A stretch of 33,142 nucleotides of DNA, taken from assembly GCF_010501065.1 (NCBI RefSeq), contig NZ_QVMM01000024.1, positions 1 to 33,142 on the forward strand. The letters are read 5' to 3'. Below are positions 6,855-16,387 of this stretch, piece by piece; position 1 is the stretch's first letter; the number at the start of each line of letters is the position of its first letter. Source of the DNA: Dysgonomonas sp. 216 (lineage in GTDB: Bacteria; Bacteroidota; Bacteroidia; Bacteroidales; Dysgonomonadaceae). Below the pieces are notes generated by a model. That model saw only the letters and a program-made list of their open reading frames with translations. It searched no databases and was not told the origin of the DNA. A program made the translations under genes and the position numbers.

Positions 6855-9218
6855 ATGAGAAGACTATTTATTCTTGTGTATTCTTTTTTATGTTTTCAGT
6901 TTTTATCGGCAAGCAGTAACACTGAACCTAAAATTCGCTATTTTAATTTACAAGATGTTGAATTATTAGACAGTCCGTTCAAAAACGCCCAACAATTAGA
7001 TAAGCAATATTTACTAGAACTTGATGCCAACAGGCTTTTAGCCCCATTTCAGCGTGAAGCCGGACTACCAGCAACAGACTCCTATACCAATTGGGAAAGT
7101 ACAGGATTGGACGGGCACATCGGAGGTCATTACCTGTCGGCACTATCGCTAATGTATGCCTCTACGGGAGACGAGCAAATAAAAGAAAGGCTCGACTATA
7201 TGTTAAACGAGCTGAAAGTTTGTCAGGATGCTAATGGCAATGGATACATCGGAGGCGTTCCCGGAGGAAAAGCCATTTGGGACGAAGTAACCGAAGGTAA
7301 TATAAAGGCAGGAAATTTTAACCTTAACGGCAAATGGGTTCCTCTTTACAACATACACAAAACGTATGCCGGCTTAAGAGATGCCTACCTGTATGCTCAT
7401 AGCGAGCAGGCAAAAAACATGTTGGTAAAAATGACCGATTGGGCAATTAAGCTGGTTGCAAACCTGTCGGAAGAACAGATACAGGACATGCTACGAAGCG
7501 AACACGGAGGGCTAAACGAAACTTTTGCCGATGTAGCAGCAATAACAGGCGATGACAAATATCTGGAACTGGCTAATAAATTTTCGCATAAACTAATACT
7601 GAACCCGCTATTGAAACACGAAGATAAACTAACAGGCTTGCATGCCAATACACAAATCCCAAAAGTTATAGGATTCAAACGTATTGCCGACCTTGAGAAA
7701 AACGATTCGTGGAACGAAGCCGCACAATACTTCTGGGAAAATGTAGTAGAACATCGCTCGGTTTGTATAGGCGGAAACAGCGTAGGGGAACATTTTAATC
7801 CCGTACACGATTTTTCGAGAATGATAAACCACACCGAAGGCCCCGAAACATGCAACACTTATAATATGCTGATACTAACCAAGATGTTATACCAAACATC
7901 GGGCGATAAAAAATATATGGATTACTACGAACGAGGCTTGTATAACCACATACTATCCACTCAAAACCCAAATACCGGAGGACTCGTTTATTTCACACAA
8001 ATGCGTCCGGGACATTACAGGGTATACTCACAACCTCACACCAGTTTTTGGTGCTGCGTTGGTTCAGGTATGGAAAATCATGCTAAATACGGAGGAATGA
8101 TATATGCACACGGTAAAGATGAACTCTATGTTAATTTATTCATTCCTTCGAAACTCGATTGGAAAGAAAAAAACATTGAAGTTATTCAGGAAAACAATTT
8201 CCCCGACGAGGCAAAAACCCAAATAACAGTAAACCCTAAAAAGAGCCAGAAATTTGCTTTAAAACTACGTTATCCCAATTGGGTAAAACAAGGAGAACTT
8301 CGTCTTACTGTTAATGGTAAAAACGAAGCTGTAAATATTGATGAGAACGGTTATATTTCGGTATCGAGAAAATGGAAAAAAGGCGACAAAATAGCTATAG
8401 ACATGCCTATGCATGTTACAGTGGAGCAATTACCCGACAAATCGAATTACTACTCAGTGCTTTACGGCCCGATAGTATTGGCTGCAAAAATACAGAATGG
8501 AGAATTAAAAGATTTGTTTGCCGACGATAGCAGAGGTGGACATATTGCTCGTGGACGACAAATACCGATGAAAGACATACCTATTATCGCTTCCGAACCA
8601 AAAGATATCCCATCGCTGATTAAACCTATTGACGGAAAACCAATGACATTTACGATAAGCAATCTGTTTTCGGAAAACTACCCCAAACAAATGGTGTTAA
8701 TGCCATTTTTCAGAATTCACGAGTCTCGTTATATTATATATTGGCCTCAGGCTTCAGCAAACGAAGTTGAAGCTTTGAAGAAAGCAATTGAAGAAAAAGA
8801 ACGAAATAAAATTCTTTTAGACGCTATTACCATCGACAAAGTGGTATGCGGGGAGCAACAACCCGAATCGGATCACTTTATTGAAATGGATAATTCGTCG
8901 ACAGGCTTTATCGATGATGTACATTGGCGCGAAGCCAAAGGGTGGTTCAGCTACCAATTAAAAGATGAAGTTAAAAAGGCAAAAAAATTGCATATAAGTT
9001 ATTTCGACAAAGACAGGGATCGGAATTTTGAGATTCTGATAAACGGTTCTGTTGTTCAGCAAATGGCGATGTCAGGCGACAAAAAAGATGTTTTACAGAC
9101 TATTATCATATCGGTTCCCGAAGCTGAATATACAAAAGATATTCTGGAAGTTAAATTTGTCGCAAAATCAAACTCTATAACAACCAAAATTTCAGAAATC
9201 AGGCTATTAACAGAGTAG
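6855..9218 (+). CDS. GH127 beta-L-arabinofuranosidase-like glycoside hydrolase
   Basis: 787 aa with an N-terminal signal peptide (about 1-20), so exported. The body (about 28-560) matches the GH127 family formerly called DUF1680: LDGHIGGHYLSALSLMY, GGVPGGKAIW and PLYNIHKTYAGLRDAY. The zinc/catalytic set known from HypBA1 (Glu322, Glu338, Cys340, Cys417, Cys418) has likely counterparts in Glu312 (NSVGEHF), Glu331 and Cys333 (PETCNTYN) and Cys400/Cys401 (FWCCVGSG). An active retaining Cys-nucleophile enzyme is therefore plausible. The C-terminal 200 residues form extra beta domains. Family members release L-arabinofuranose from plant glycans; exact specificity is not readable. No SusC/SusD pair is adjacent, so it is not an obvious polysaccharide utilisation locus. 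It lacks a T9SS tail and ends at a 15-bp hairpin terminator. Confidence 0.9.
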   Translation: MRRLFILVYSFLCFQFLSASSNTEPKIRYFNLQDVELLDSPFKNAQQLDKQYLLELDANRLLAPFQREAGLPATDSYTNWESTGLDGHIGGHYLSALSLMYASTGDEQIKERLDYMLNELKVCQDANGNGYIGGVPGGKAIWDEVTEGNIKAGNFNLNGKWVPLYNIHKTYAGLRDAYLYAHSEQAKNMLVKMTDWAIKLVANLSEEQIQDMLRSEHGGLNETFADVAAITGDDKYLELANKFSHKLILNPLLKHEDKLTGLHANTQIPKVIGFKRIADLEKNDSWNEAAQYFWENVVEHRSVCIGGNSVGEHFNPVHDFSRMINHTEGPETCNTYNMLILTKMLYQTSGDKKYMDYYERGLYNHILSTQNPNTGGLVYFTQMRPGHYRVYSQPHTSFWCCVGSGMENHAKYGGMIYAHGKDELYVNLFIPSKLDWKEKNIEVIQENNFPDEAKTQITVNPKKSQKFALKLRYPNWVKQGELRLTVNGKNEAVNIDENGYISVSRKWKKGDKIAIDMPMHVTVEQLPDKSNYYSVLYGPIVLAAKIQNGELKDLFADDSRGGHIARGRQIPMKDIPIIASEPKDIPSLIKPIDGKPMTFTISNLFSENYPKQMVLMPFFRIHESRYIIYWPQASANEVEALKKAIEEKERNKILLDAITIDKVVCGEQQPESDHFIEMDNSSTGFIDDVHWREAKGWFSYQLKDEVKKAKKLHISYFDKDRDRNFEILINGSVVQQMAMSGDKKDVLQTIIISVPEAEYTKDILEVKFVAKSNSITTKISEIRLLTE

Positions 9219-9237
9219 AATAATACAATACAAATGC

Positions 9238-9275
9238 AAACAGGCGGCTATTAAATAATAGCCGCCTGTTTGTTT
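9238..9275. terminator. Bidirectional terminator between convergent genes
   Basis: AAACAGGCGGCTATT (9238-9252) and AATAGCCGCCTGTTT (9257-9271) form a perfect 15-bp stem with a 4-nt AAAT loop, followed by GTTTATATT on the plus strand. It sits between the convergent GH127 and GNAT genes and can serve both, though the T-rich tail is better on the plus strand. Confidence 0.9.
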
Positions 9276-9290
9276 ATATTCTCCGAAACA

Positions 9291-9722
9291 TTAATTCTTA
9301 CCCCATTCCATAATATATTCGCCATAACGCGAATCGATATTCATTTGCTCCTTTTTAATAACAAAATCGAGTTTCATATAAAAACCAACAGCCGCAATAT
9401 TGTCTTTATATACGGCAACTTCGAGACGCGAATAGTTGTCTTTACAATAATCTAACAGCTTTTGCCCAACGCCTTGCCCCTGATAATCGGACGAAACAAA
9501 TAAGGCCCCTATAAAATAATTATCTACTACACTGATAAAGGCTTTGATCGCACCGTCCGACTCGAACACATAATTTTCGGACTTGGGCAAATACTCCCCT
9601 TTTACTGCATGAAAATTTCCAATCCAGTAATTTTCAGGAATAAAATCATGCGCCGCAATGTTAGTTTTTAACCATATATCCATAACAGCATCAATGTCTG
9701 CATCAGTCATTTTTCTAATCAT
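9291..9722 (-). CDS. GNAT family N-acetyltransferase (YjaB-like)
   Basis: 143 aa, cytosolic. The acetyl-CoA pyrophosphate loop is YQGQGVGQKLL (80-90), and the fold ends with NIAAVGFYMKLDFV, the usual GNAT beta6-alpha4 region. The N-terminus (TDADIDAVMDIWLKTNIAAHDFI) and overall layout resemble E. coli YjaB. Substrate is unknown. It lies 21 bp downstream of the DUF4230 gene and is probably cotranscribed with it. Confidence 0.85.
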   Translation of the reverse strand: MIRKMTDADIDAVMDIWLKTNIAAHDFIPENYWIGNFHAVKGEYLPKSENYVFESDGAIKAFISVVDNYFIGALFVSSDYQGQGVGQKLLDYCKDNYSRLEVAVYKDNIAAVGFYMKLDFVIKKEQMNIDSRYGEYIMEWGKN

Positions 9723-9743
9723 AACTTTTACCCTTTCCTTTTT

Positions 9744-10370
9744 TTACTTCGGCAGCAAGAGTTTTGTATTCTCTTGTTCCTGAGATTGTTTATACTTGTT
9801 TAACTCACTAAAATCAATAGATACTTTTTTGAAGCCTAAAGCTTTGAGTAAAGGAACCAACAATTTTTCGGCACTAGCCCTGCTTTCGTTTGCAATTCCC
9901 ATTTCTAAGGCATGGTTATAAATTTGTTTTTCGGCCACCCGATAGGCTTCGTCAACAAGCCGGCTGGTTTCGAGCAACCCGAACTGAACATCGTACACCC
10001 TCGACTGAGAATGATCTATTTTAAAATGACATATCTCGGGTATGGGCAACGTAATGTGTACCGAATCGCCTACTACATTAATATCTTCTTTCTCTATTTT
10101 TGTAAGATCTACACAAGCTGTAACTTCGCCAACAACAATTAATGCGGTTTTTGAATTTGGCAGCCATTGCCTTATCTTTTTATATTCAACAATATCGCGT
10201 ATATTATATCTAACAAGCTCGAGCCTCCCCAATTCTTCAACCTGAGTGAGTATAGCATCGTGTCTGACCTCAAATTGTTCGGTTTTGTTTGTTCCCCGAA
10301 AAACAAGAAGAGCTATGGCTATTACAATCAGAATAACCAAACCTAAAAAAAGTTTTGCGGAAAATTTCAT
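9744..10370 (-). CDS. DUF4230 family membrane-anchored protein
   Basis: 208 aa with one N-terminal transmembrane segment (about 7-24) and the rest probably outside the cytoplasm. The body fits DUF4230: ELGRLELVRYNIRDIVEY, then ALIVVGEVTACVDLTKI, then a beta-rich SVHITLPIPEI and a C-terminal helical SAEKLLVPLLKALGFKKVSI. No enzymatic motif is known for the family. It is the first gene of a two-gene unit with the acetyltransferase. The only promoter-like element upstream is a weak -7 box near 10406-10413. Confidence 0.8.
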   Translation of the reverse strand: MKFSAKLFLGLVILIVIAIALLVFRGTNKTEQFEVRHDAILTQVEELGRLELVRYNIRDIVEYKKIRQWLPNSKTALIVVGEVTACVDLTKIEKEDINVVGDSVHITLPIPEICHFKIDHSQSRVYDVQFGLLETSRLVDEAYRVAEKQIYNHALEMGIANESRASAEKLLVPLLKALGFKKVSIDFSELNKYKQSQEQENTKLLLPK

Positions 10371-10790
10371 AATTACAACTTTATTTTCAATAATAGTTTT
10401 ATTTACGAAGATACTGAGTTATCCGAAAATAAGCTATCAAAATAATGCTTTTTTAGTCTTATTTCATATTTATAGCGATTCATTTACTTACACTATGTAT
10501 TATCGGGATAAATAAGAATGCTTCCTTTTTTTGATAAAAAGAAAATTTTATCTCAATAACTTGAATATTTGAATGCAAAAGAAGAAAAATATTGCTATTT
10601 TTGTTTTTATTTTTTCATTTCGATTATAATAATGTTAATCAATCGTTTATGTAAAAGAAGAAAAACCGACTTATTTTTTGCACTACATGTGTGATAAAAA
10701 AACATTAAAATTGCCAAGTTGACTTTGCATAGATTGAAAAATGAACTATCTTCGTTGCGATAAATTAATTATATAGGAATAATATATACT
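10371..10790. other. Divergent intergenic region, 420 bp, no gene seen
   Basis: Very AT-rich DNA between the DUF4230 gene (minus) and the ATPase gene (plus). It contains two copies of AAAAGAAGAAAAA and a candidate plus-strand promoter at 10724-10754. No reading frame with coding character was found. Confidence 0.5.
10724..10754 (+). promoter_or_regulatory. Candidate promoter of the AAA ATPase gene
   Basis: TTTG (10724-10727), a 19-nt spacer and TATCTTCG (10747-10754), one mismatch from TAnnTTTG. It predicts a leader of about 30 nt before the GTG start at 10791. Confidence 0.45.
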
Positions 10791-11981
10791 GTGGAATCTT
10801 TTTTCAGGACACATCGGTATTTGGTAGAACATTTGGACGACCAGTTAGTAAACAGGCGTTTAATGGATGAAGTAAATTGGGACGATAGGCTTATTGCCAT
10901 AAAAGGAGCCAGAGGCGTTGGCAAAACAACCTTTCTTTTGCAATATGCCAAGCGTTTTACCGACCTTAATAAACGGGATTGTTTATATATAAATATGAAC
11001 CATTTTTCGTTTACCTGCAAAACTCTCAGGGATTTTGCCGAAGAGTTCAGGTTTAAAGGCGGAAAAATACTGCTCATCGACCAAATGTTTAAATATCCTG
11101 AATGGGCGAAAGAACTTCGTGAATGTTACGACGATTTTTCCGACTTGAAAATAATATTTTCGGGATCTACAGTTATGCCTCTTGAGGAAAGCAAGGAGAT
11201 ATCGGCGGTTGTAAAAACATATAATTTAAGGGGGTTTTCGTTCCGCGAGTTTTTGAATATAATAACAGGTAGCAACTTCGAGTCGTATACGTTGGACGAA
11301 ATATTAACGAATCACGAAAAGATTGCCACATCTATATGCTCCAGAGTAAAACCACTGGCTTATTTCAGAGATTATATACACCACGGTTACTATCCCTTCT
11401 TTTTGGAGAGACGAAACTTTTCGGAAAATCTTCTGAAAACAGTGAACATGATGCTTGAGGTTGATGTACTGTCCATCAGGCAGATAGAGCAATCGTACTT
11501 GCCTAGGCTGAGAAAATTGCTGTATCTTTTGTCGTTATCGTCGCCCGGCAAACCTAACATAAGCCAGTTAAGCGTCGATTGCGATATATCGAGGGCAACA
11601 GTAACAAACTACCTCGAATATCTGAAAGATGCCCGCCTAATAAATATGCTGTATCGCGAGGGAGAAGAATTCCCTAAAAAGCCCGATATGGTATATATGC
11701 ATAATACAAACCTTGTGTTTGCGTTAAAGCCCCGGTTGATTGAAGATCAGGCACTGCGCGAAACATTTTTTTATAACCAATTGCACCATCACAATTGCAA
11801 ATTGAAAAAAGGTAATAAAAACGGGGTTTTCATAGTAAAAGGAAACGAATCGAACATCTTCAAGATAGAAGGTTCGAAAGCAAAAAGTAAGAAAAAAGGA
11901 GACATGTATTACGCCGTAGAAATGATGGAGATAGGCGAAGAATGCATTATTCCGTTGTGGTTGTTCGGCTTTTTATACTAA
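10791..11981 (+). CDS. AAA family ATPase with DUF4143-like C-terminus
   Basis: 396 aa, cytosolic. The N-terminal P-loop domain has Walker A GARGVGKTT (39-47), Walker B ILLIDQ (93-98) and a sensor-like IIFSGST (121-127). The middle has a winged-helix segment (LSVDCDISRATVTNYLEYLKDARLI), and the C-terminus resembles the DUF4143 region common in this Bacteroidota/archaeal ATPase family. These proteins are often solitary and their cellular role is unknown. The start is GTG: the next in-frame codon upstream is a stop at 10761 with no ATG in between, AGGA lies 12 nt before the start, and MESFFRTHRYL matches the usual family N-terminus. Confidence 0.85.
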   Translation: MESFFRTHRYLVEHLDDQLVNRRLMDEVNWDDRLIAIKGARGVGKTTFLLQYAKRFTDLNKRDCLYINMNHFSFTCKTLRDFAEEFRFKGGKILLIDQMFKYPEWAKELRECYDDFSDLKIIFSGSTVMPLEESKEISAVVKTYNLRGFSFREFLNIITGSNFESYTLDEILTNHEKIATSICSRVKPLAYFRDYIHHGYYPFFLERRNFSENLLKTVNMMLEVDVLSIRQIEQSYLPRLRKLLYLLSLSSPGKPNISQLSVDCDISRATVTNYLEYLKDARLINMLYREGEEFPKKPDMVYMHNTNLVFALKPRLIEDQALRETFFYNQLHHHNCKLKKGNKNGVFIVKGNESNIFKIEGSKAKSKKKGDMYYAVEMMEIGEECIIPLWLFGFLY

Positions 11982-12093
11982 GAAACAGCCTAAAAACTTA
12001 TACAATAAAATAAGAGACTGCCCCAAGTTGTGAATTTTACAATTAGAGCAGGTATGTTTTTAATATCACTAAATAATAACTATAATAAACAGT

Positions 12094-15000
12094 ATGGCTA
12101 AAGAGAAAAAATTTGTAACCTGTGACGGCAATTATGCTGCGGCTCATGTATCGTACATGTTCAGCGAAGTAGCATCAATTTATCCGATCACACCTTCGTC
12201 AACTATGGCGGAGTATGTAGACGAATGGGCTACAGCCGGACGTAAAAATATATTCGGCGAAACTCTTCGAGTTCAGGAAATGCAGTCGGAAGCAGGAGCT
12301 GCAGGTGCAGTTCACGGATCGCTTCAGGCAGGAGCATTAACTACAACATATACAGCTTCGCAAGGATTGTTGTTGATGATCCCTAATATGTATAAAATTG
12401 CAGGAGAATTACTTCCTTCGGTATTCCACATTTCGGCTCGTGCACTAGCTGCTCAGGCTTTATCTATATTTGGAGACCATCAGGACGTGATGGCTGCCCG
12501 TCAAACAGGGTTTGCCATGTTCTTCTCGGGCTCAGTACAAGAAGTTATGGACCTTTCGGCTGTGCCACACTTGGCAACGCTTGAATCTCGTATTCCGTTT
12601 ATGAATATTTTTGACGGATTCCGTACTTCACACGAAATTCAGAAAGTTGAATTGATGGAACAAGAAGATTTGATTCCTCTTATCGATCAAAAAGCACTTG
12701 CCGAATTCCGTGAAAGAGCTTTAGACCCTAACAAGCCTGTTACTCGTGGTACTGCTCAGAACGACGACATCTATTTCCAATCTCGCGAAGCTGCAAATAA
12801 ATATTACGATGCGGTTCCCGAAATTGTTGAAAAATATCTTGCCGAAGTTTCTAAAATAACAGGACGTAAATACAACTTGTTCGACTATTACGGAGCAGAA
12901 GATGCCGACCGTGTGATTATCGCTATGGGTTCGGTAACAGAAGCTATCCGCGAAACTGTTGACTATTTGAATGCTAAAGGCGAAAAAGTTGGTCTTGTAG
13001 CCGTTCACTTGTATCGTCCGTTCAAAGTGGAAGCATTTTTGGGTGCTATACCTAAAACAGCTAAACGTATTGCTGTTCTCGATCGCACAAAAGAGCCGGG
13101 AGCTCCGGGTCAGCCACTTTACCTCGATGTAAAAGACAGTTTCTACGGAAAACCCGATGCACCTATAATTGTAGGGGGTATTTACGGGCTTTCGTCAAAA
13201 GACACTACACCTTCGCAAATGATGTCGGTATACGAAAATCTAGCGATGGCTATGCCTAAAAACGATTTCACTGTAGGTATTGTTGACGACGTTACATTTA
13301 AATCGCTTCCGTTGAAAGACGAAATATCTGTAGACGATTCAAACTACGAAGCTAAATTCTACGGTCTTGGTTCGGACGGAACAGTAGGTGCCAATAAAAA
13401 TACTATCAAAATTATCGGCGACAACACCAATAAATATTGTCAGGCATATTTTGCATACGACTCTAAAAAATCGGGAGGTTTCACTTGTTCGCACTTACGT
13501 TTTGGCGATCATCCAATTCGTTCTACTTATTTAGTGAATACTCCAAACTTTGTAGCATGTCACGTTCCTGCTTACCTTCACCTTTACGACGTAACTAAAG
13601 GATTGAAAAAAGGCGGAACATTCCTTCTTAACTCGGTATGGACTAAAGACGAAGTTGGCAACTACCTACCCGATTCGGTAAAAAAATATTTGGCTGTAAA
13701 CAACATCAATTTCTACATTATAAACGCAACAAAAATTGCAACCGAAATTGGTCTTGGTAACCGTACAAATACAATTTTACAATCGGCATTCTTTAAAATA
13801 TCAAACGTAATTCCTTACGATTTGGCGGTTGAGCAAATGAAGAAATTCATTGTTAAATCGTACGGACGTAAAGGTGAGGATGTTGTAAATAAAAACTACG
13901 CAGCCGTTGACCGTGGTGTTGAGGTTGAAAAAGTTGAAGTTCCTGCCGAATGGGCAAACATTACAATAGGCGAGCCAGCAAAAGACGATGCTCCCGAATT
14001 TATCCAAAAAGTTGTTCGTCCTGTTAATGCTCAAAAAGGTTACGACTTACCCGTATCGGTATTCGTAGGTCGCGAAGACGGAACTTGGGATAACGGAACC
14101 ACTGCATACGAAAAACGTGGTGTTGCAGCATTTGTTCCTGTTTGGAATATGGATAACTGTATTCAGTGTAACCAATGTGCATACGTTTGTCCTCACGCAA
14201 CTATCCGTCCTTTCGTATTAGATGCAGACGAGCAATCGAAAGCCCCCGAATCGGCAGCATTGCTAAAAGCACAAGGAAAACAATTCGAAGGAATGGGCTA
14301 CCGTATTCAGGTTGACGTTCTTGACTGTCTTGGTTGTGGTAACTGTGCCGATGTATGTCCCGGTAAGAAAGGCGAAAAAGCTCTTTCGATGGTCGAAATC
14401 GGAACACAATATCCTGAGCAAAACAATTGGGATTTCATGGTGAAAAATGTTACAAGCAAAGCTCACCTTGTCGACATCAAATTAAATGTTAAGAACTCTC
14501 AGTTCGCAACTCCATTATTCGAGTTCTCGGGTGCATGTTCGGGTTGTGGCGAAACTCCATATGTTAAATTGATTACCCAATTGTATGGCGACCGTATGTT
14601 AATTGCCAATGCAACAGGATGTTCTTCAATTTATGGAGGTTCGGCTCCGGCAACTCCTTATACTACAAACGAAAAAGGACAAGGTCCGGCTTGGGCAAAC
14701 TCGTTATTCGAAGATAATGCTGAATTCGGGCTTGGATTTGCTATCGCAAACATGAGTATGCGCGACCGTTTGGTTAAGCTTATGACCGAAGCTCAATCGT
14801 GCGACAAATGCTCTGCCGATTTGAAAGCTATTTATAAAGAGTGGATCGAAAACAAAGACAACGCCGATGCTACTAAAGAAATTTATGCACGCATGGAGCC
14901 TTTGTTGAACACCGAAAAAGATGCTTGCGACCTTTGCAAACAAATATTCGACCTGAAACAATATATCGTTAAACGTTCTATCTGGATCTTTGGTGGCGAC

Positions 15001-15645
15001 GGATGGGCATACGATATAGGCTTCGGAGGTCTTGACCATGTTATTGCATCGGGCGAAGACATTAATATACTTGTTCTCGATACCGAAATTTACTCAAACA
15101 CCGGAGGTCAGGCTTCAAAATCTACTCCAGTAGCTGCTGTTGCTAAATTTGCATCTGGAGGTAAAAAGGTACGTAAAAAAGACCTTGGTATGATAGCTGC
15201 TACTTATGGCTATGTATACGCTGCACAAGTGGCAATGGGAGCAAACCAAGGACAGTTCCTTAAAGCTCTGAAAGAAGCTGAAGAATATCCGGGCCCATCG
15301 TTGATTATTGCTTACTCGCCATGTATCAGCCACGGTTTAAGAAGAGGTATGGGACACTCTCAGGACGAAGAAAAACTAGCTGTTGAATGTGGTTACTGGC
15401 ACTTGTGGCGTTACAACCCAATGTTGGAAGCCGAAGGTAAAAATCCGTTCACATTGGATAGCAAACCTCCGAAATGGGAAAACTTCGATGCATTCCTTCA
15501 AGGTGAGGTTCGTTACACATCGTTGAAAAACTCTAATCCTGCCGAAGCTCAAATGTTATTTGAAGGAGCCAAAGAGAATGCCGAATGGCGCTATAAGAGC
15601 TACTTGCGTATGGCAGCCGATGTAGATGTGAATGCTGCTGAATAA
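12094..15645 (+). CDS. nifJ: Pyruvate:ferredoxin (flavodoxin) oxidoreductase
   Basis: 1183 aa, the usual length of a single-chain PFOR. It oxidises pyruvate plus CoA to acetyl-CoA, CO2 and reduced ferredoxin, the key step of anaerobic pyruvate use. The ferredoxin-like insert has two [4Fe-4S] motifs: CIQCNQCAYVC (Cys689, 692, 695, 699) and CLGCGNCADVC (Cys745, 748, 751, 755). Proximal-cluster cysteines are visible at 815 and 818 (SGCGE context) and 843 (TGCSS). The TPP site is GDGWAYDIGFGG (968-979) followed by TEIYSNTGGQ. The N-terminus starts with the family's VTCDGNYAAAHVSYMFSEVASIYPITPSS pattern. It stands alone and ends at a strong terminator; no clear consensus promoter was found. Confidence 0.97.
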   Translation: MAKEKKFVTCDGNYAAAHVSYMFSEVASIYPITPSSTMAEYVDEWATAGRKNIFGETLRVQEMQSEAGAAGAVHGSLQAGALTTTYTASQGLLLMIPNMYKIAGELLPSVFHISARALAAQALSIFGDHQDVMAARQTGFAMFFSGSVQEVMDLSAVPHLATLESRIPFMNIFDGFRTSHEIQKVELMEQEDLIPLIDQKALAEFRERALDPNKPVTRGTAQNDDIYFQSREAANKYYDAVPEIVEKYLAEVSKITGRKYNLFDYYGAEDADRVIIAMGSVTEAIRETVDYLNAKGEKVGLVAVHLYRPFKVEAFLGAIPKTAKRIAVLDRTKEPGAPGQPLYLDVKDSFYGKPDAPIIVGGIYGLSSKDTTPSQMMSVYENLAMAMPKNDFTVGIVDDVTFKSLPLKDEISVDDSNYEAKFYGLGSDGTVGANKNTIKIIGDNTNKYCQAYFAYDSKKSGGFTCSHLRFGDHPIRSTYLVNTPNFVACHVPAYLHLYDVTKGLKKGGTFLLNSVWTKDEVGNYLPDSVKKYLAVNNINFYIINATKIATEIGLGNRTNTILQSAFFKISNVIPYDLAVEQMKKFIVKSYGRKGEDVVNKNYAAVDRGVEVEKVEVPAEWANITIGEPAKDDAPEFIQKVVRPVNAQKGYDLPVSVFVGREDGTWDNGTTAYEKRGVAAFVPVWNMDNCIQCNQCAYVCPHATIRPFVLDADEQSKAPESAALLKAQGKQFEGMGYRIQVDVLDCLGCGNCADVCPGKKGEKALSMVEIGTQYPEQNNWDFMVKNVTSKAHLVDIKLNVKNSQFATPLFEFSGACSGCGETPYVKLITQLYGDRMLIANATGCSSIYGGSAPATPYTTNEKGQGPAWANSLFEDNAEFGLGFAIANMSMRDRLVKLMTEAQSCDKCSADLKAIYKEWIENKDNADATKEIYARMEPLLNTEKDACDLCKQIFDLKQYIVKRSIWIFGGDGWAYDIGFGGLDHVIASGEDINILVLDTEIYSNTGGQASKSTPVAAVAKFASGGKKVRKKDLGMIAATYGYVYAAQVAMGANQGQFLKALKEAEEYPGPSLIIAYSPCISHGLRRGMGHSQDEEKLAVECGYWHLWRYNPMLEAEGKNPFTLDSKPPKWENFDAFLQGEVRYTSLKNSNPAEAQMLFEGAKENAEWRYKSYLRMAADVDVNAAE

Positions 15646-15668
15646 AAAGCTATAAAACTCTAATAATT

Positions 15669-15706
15669 AAGAGCCTACTCTATTTCAGAGTAGGCTCTTT
15701 TCATTT
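15669..15706 (+). terminator. Intrinsic terminator of nifJ
   Basis: AAGAGCCTACTCT (15669-15681) pairs perfectly with AGAGTAGGCTCTT (15687-15699) across a 5-nt loop, followed by TTTTCATTT. It lies 24 bp after the nifJ stop. Confidence 0.9.
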
Positions 15707-15772
15707 ATTACCAAAGAAATTTTACTGGTTTTATCTATAACTAAAAAACTAATATTTAAAATCACTAGAATT

Positions 15773-16315
15773 ATGGCTAAGTATACCCCCGAAACAGTAG
15801 AAAAAATTTGCATCCTTATCTCCGAAGATTACTTGTCGATTGCTAACGTGTGCGATGCAGTAGAAATAAGCCGCGAAACGTTTTACGAATGGAAGAAAAA
15901 CAAACCCGAATTTGCTCAGGCTGTTGAAGAAGCAATCGAAGAGCGTCAGGAACGCTTGTACCGACTAGCCCGAAATGCCATGCGTCGAAAAATGGAAGGC
16001 TATACCCAGAAAATAGTGAAAAAGAAATACATCCCTTCCCCACTCGACCCCGAAGAGATGGAACTGAAAGAAATAATTGTAACCGAAAAACACTGCGAAC
16101 CAAAAGCTTCGGACATTGCCCATATACTGAAAATGGAGCGTGAAGAACGTCGCGAAAAAGCCGAAAAGGAAGAAAAGGAGAACTCGCCAAGCCGTCGGCC
16201 CATCATTGTAGAAGTTGTAGACAAAGAAACCAAATGGGAGATGGAACAATTACCCCGCCGTCTTAACGACCCCAACTACGTTTACCAGCCCATGCCCGAC
16301 GATTACGAAGGGTAG
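15773..16315 (+). CDS. Phage terminase small subunit-like HTH protein (orphan)
   Basis: 180 aa, highly charged. The N-terminus carries a helix-turn-helix of the phBC6A51/terminase-small-subunit kind: YTPETVEKICILI (4-16), then SIANVCDAVEISRETFYEWKKNKPEF (22-47). A helical stretch follows (AVEEAIEERQERLYRLARNAMRRKMEGYTQ), then a VTEKHCEP-ASDIAHILKMEREERREK segment. This order resembles small terminase subunits of Bacteroidota prophages, where the HTH binds packaging sites. The tail after about 140 is acidic and proline-rich. No large terminase, portal or capsid gene lies nearby, so it is either a prophage relic or a chromosomally recruited DNA-binding protein. Reading frame is intact; function is unproven. 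Confidence 0.7.
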   Translation: MAKYTPETVEKICILISEDYLSIANVCDAVEISRETFYEWKKNKPEFAQAVEEAIEERQERLYRLARNAMRRKMEGYTQKIVKKKYIPSPLDPEEMELKEIIVTEKHCEPKASDIAHILKMEREERREKAEKEEKENSPSRRPIIVEVVDKETKWEMEQLPRRLNDPNYVYQPMPDDYEG

Positions 16316-16368
16316 TTTTATTGCTTAAAAAACGTTCTTTTTAATTATACTTACTGCCGCTACTGCGC

Positions 16369-16383
16369 GTGATCGAAGATCAC
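16369..16383. repeat. Inverted repeat
   Basis: GTGATC (16369-16374), loop GAA, GATCAC (16378-16383): a perfect 6-bp hairpin at the left edge of the palindrome-rich region. Confidence 0.7.
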
Positions 16384-16387
16384 TTGC

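Noticed and set aside
12010..12030. Sequence GAGACTGCCCCAA after the ATPase gene resembling an insertion-element end
   Set aside because: No matching inverted copy, target duplication or transposase fragment is nearby.
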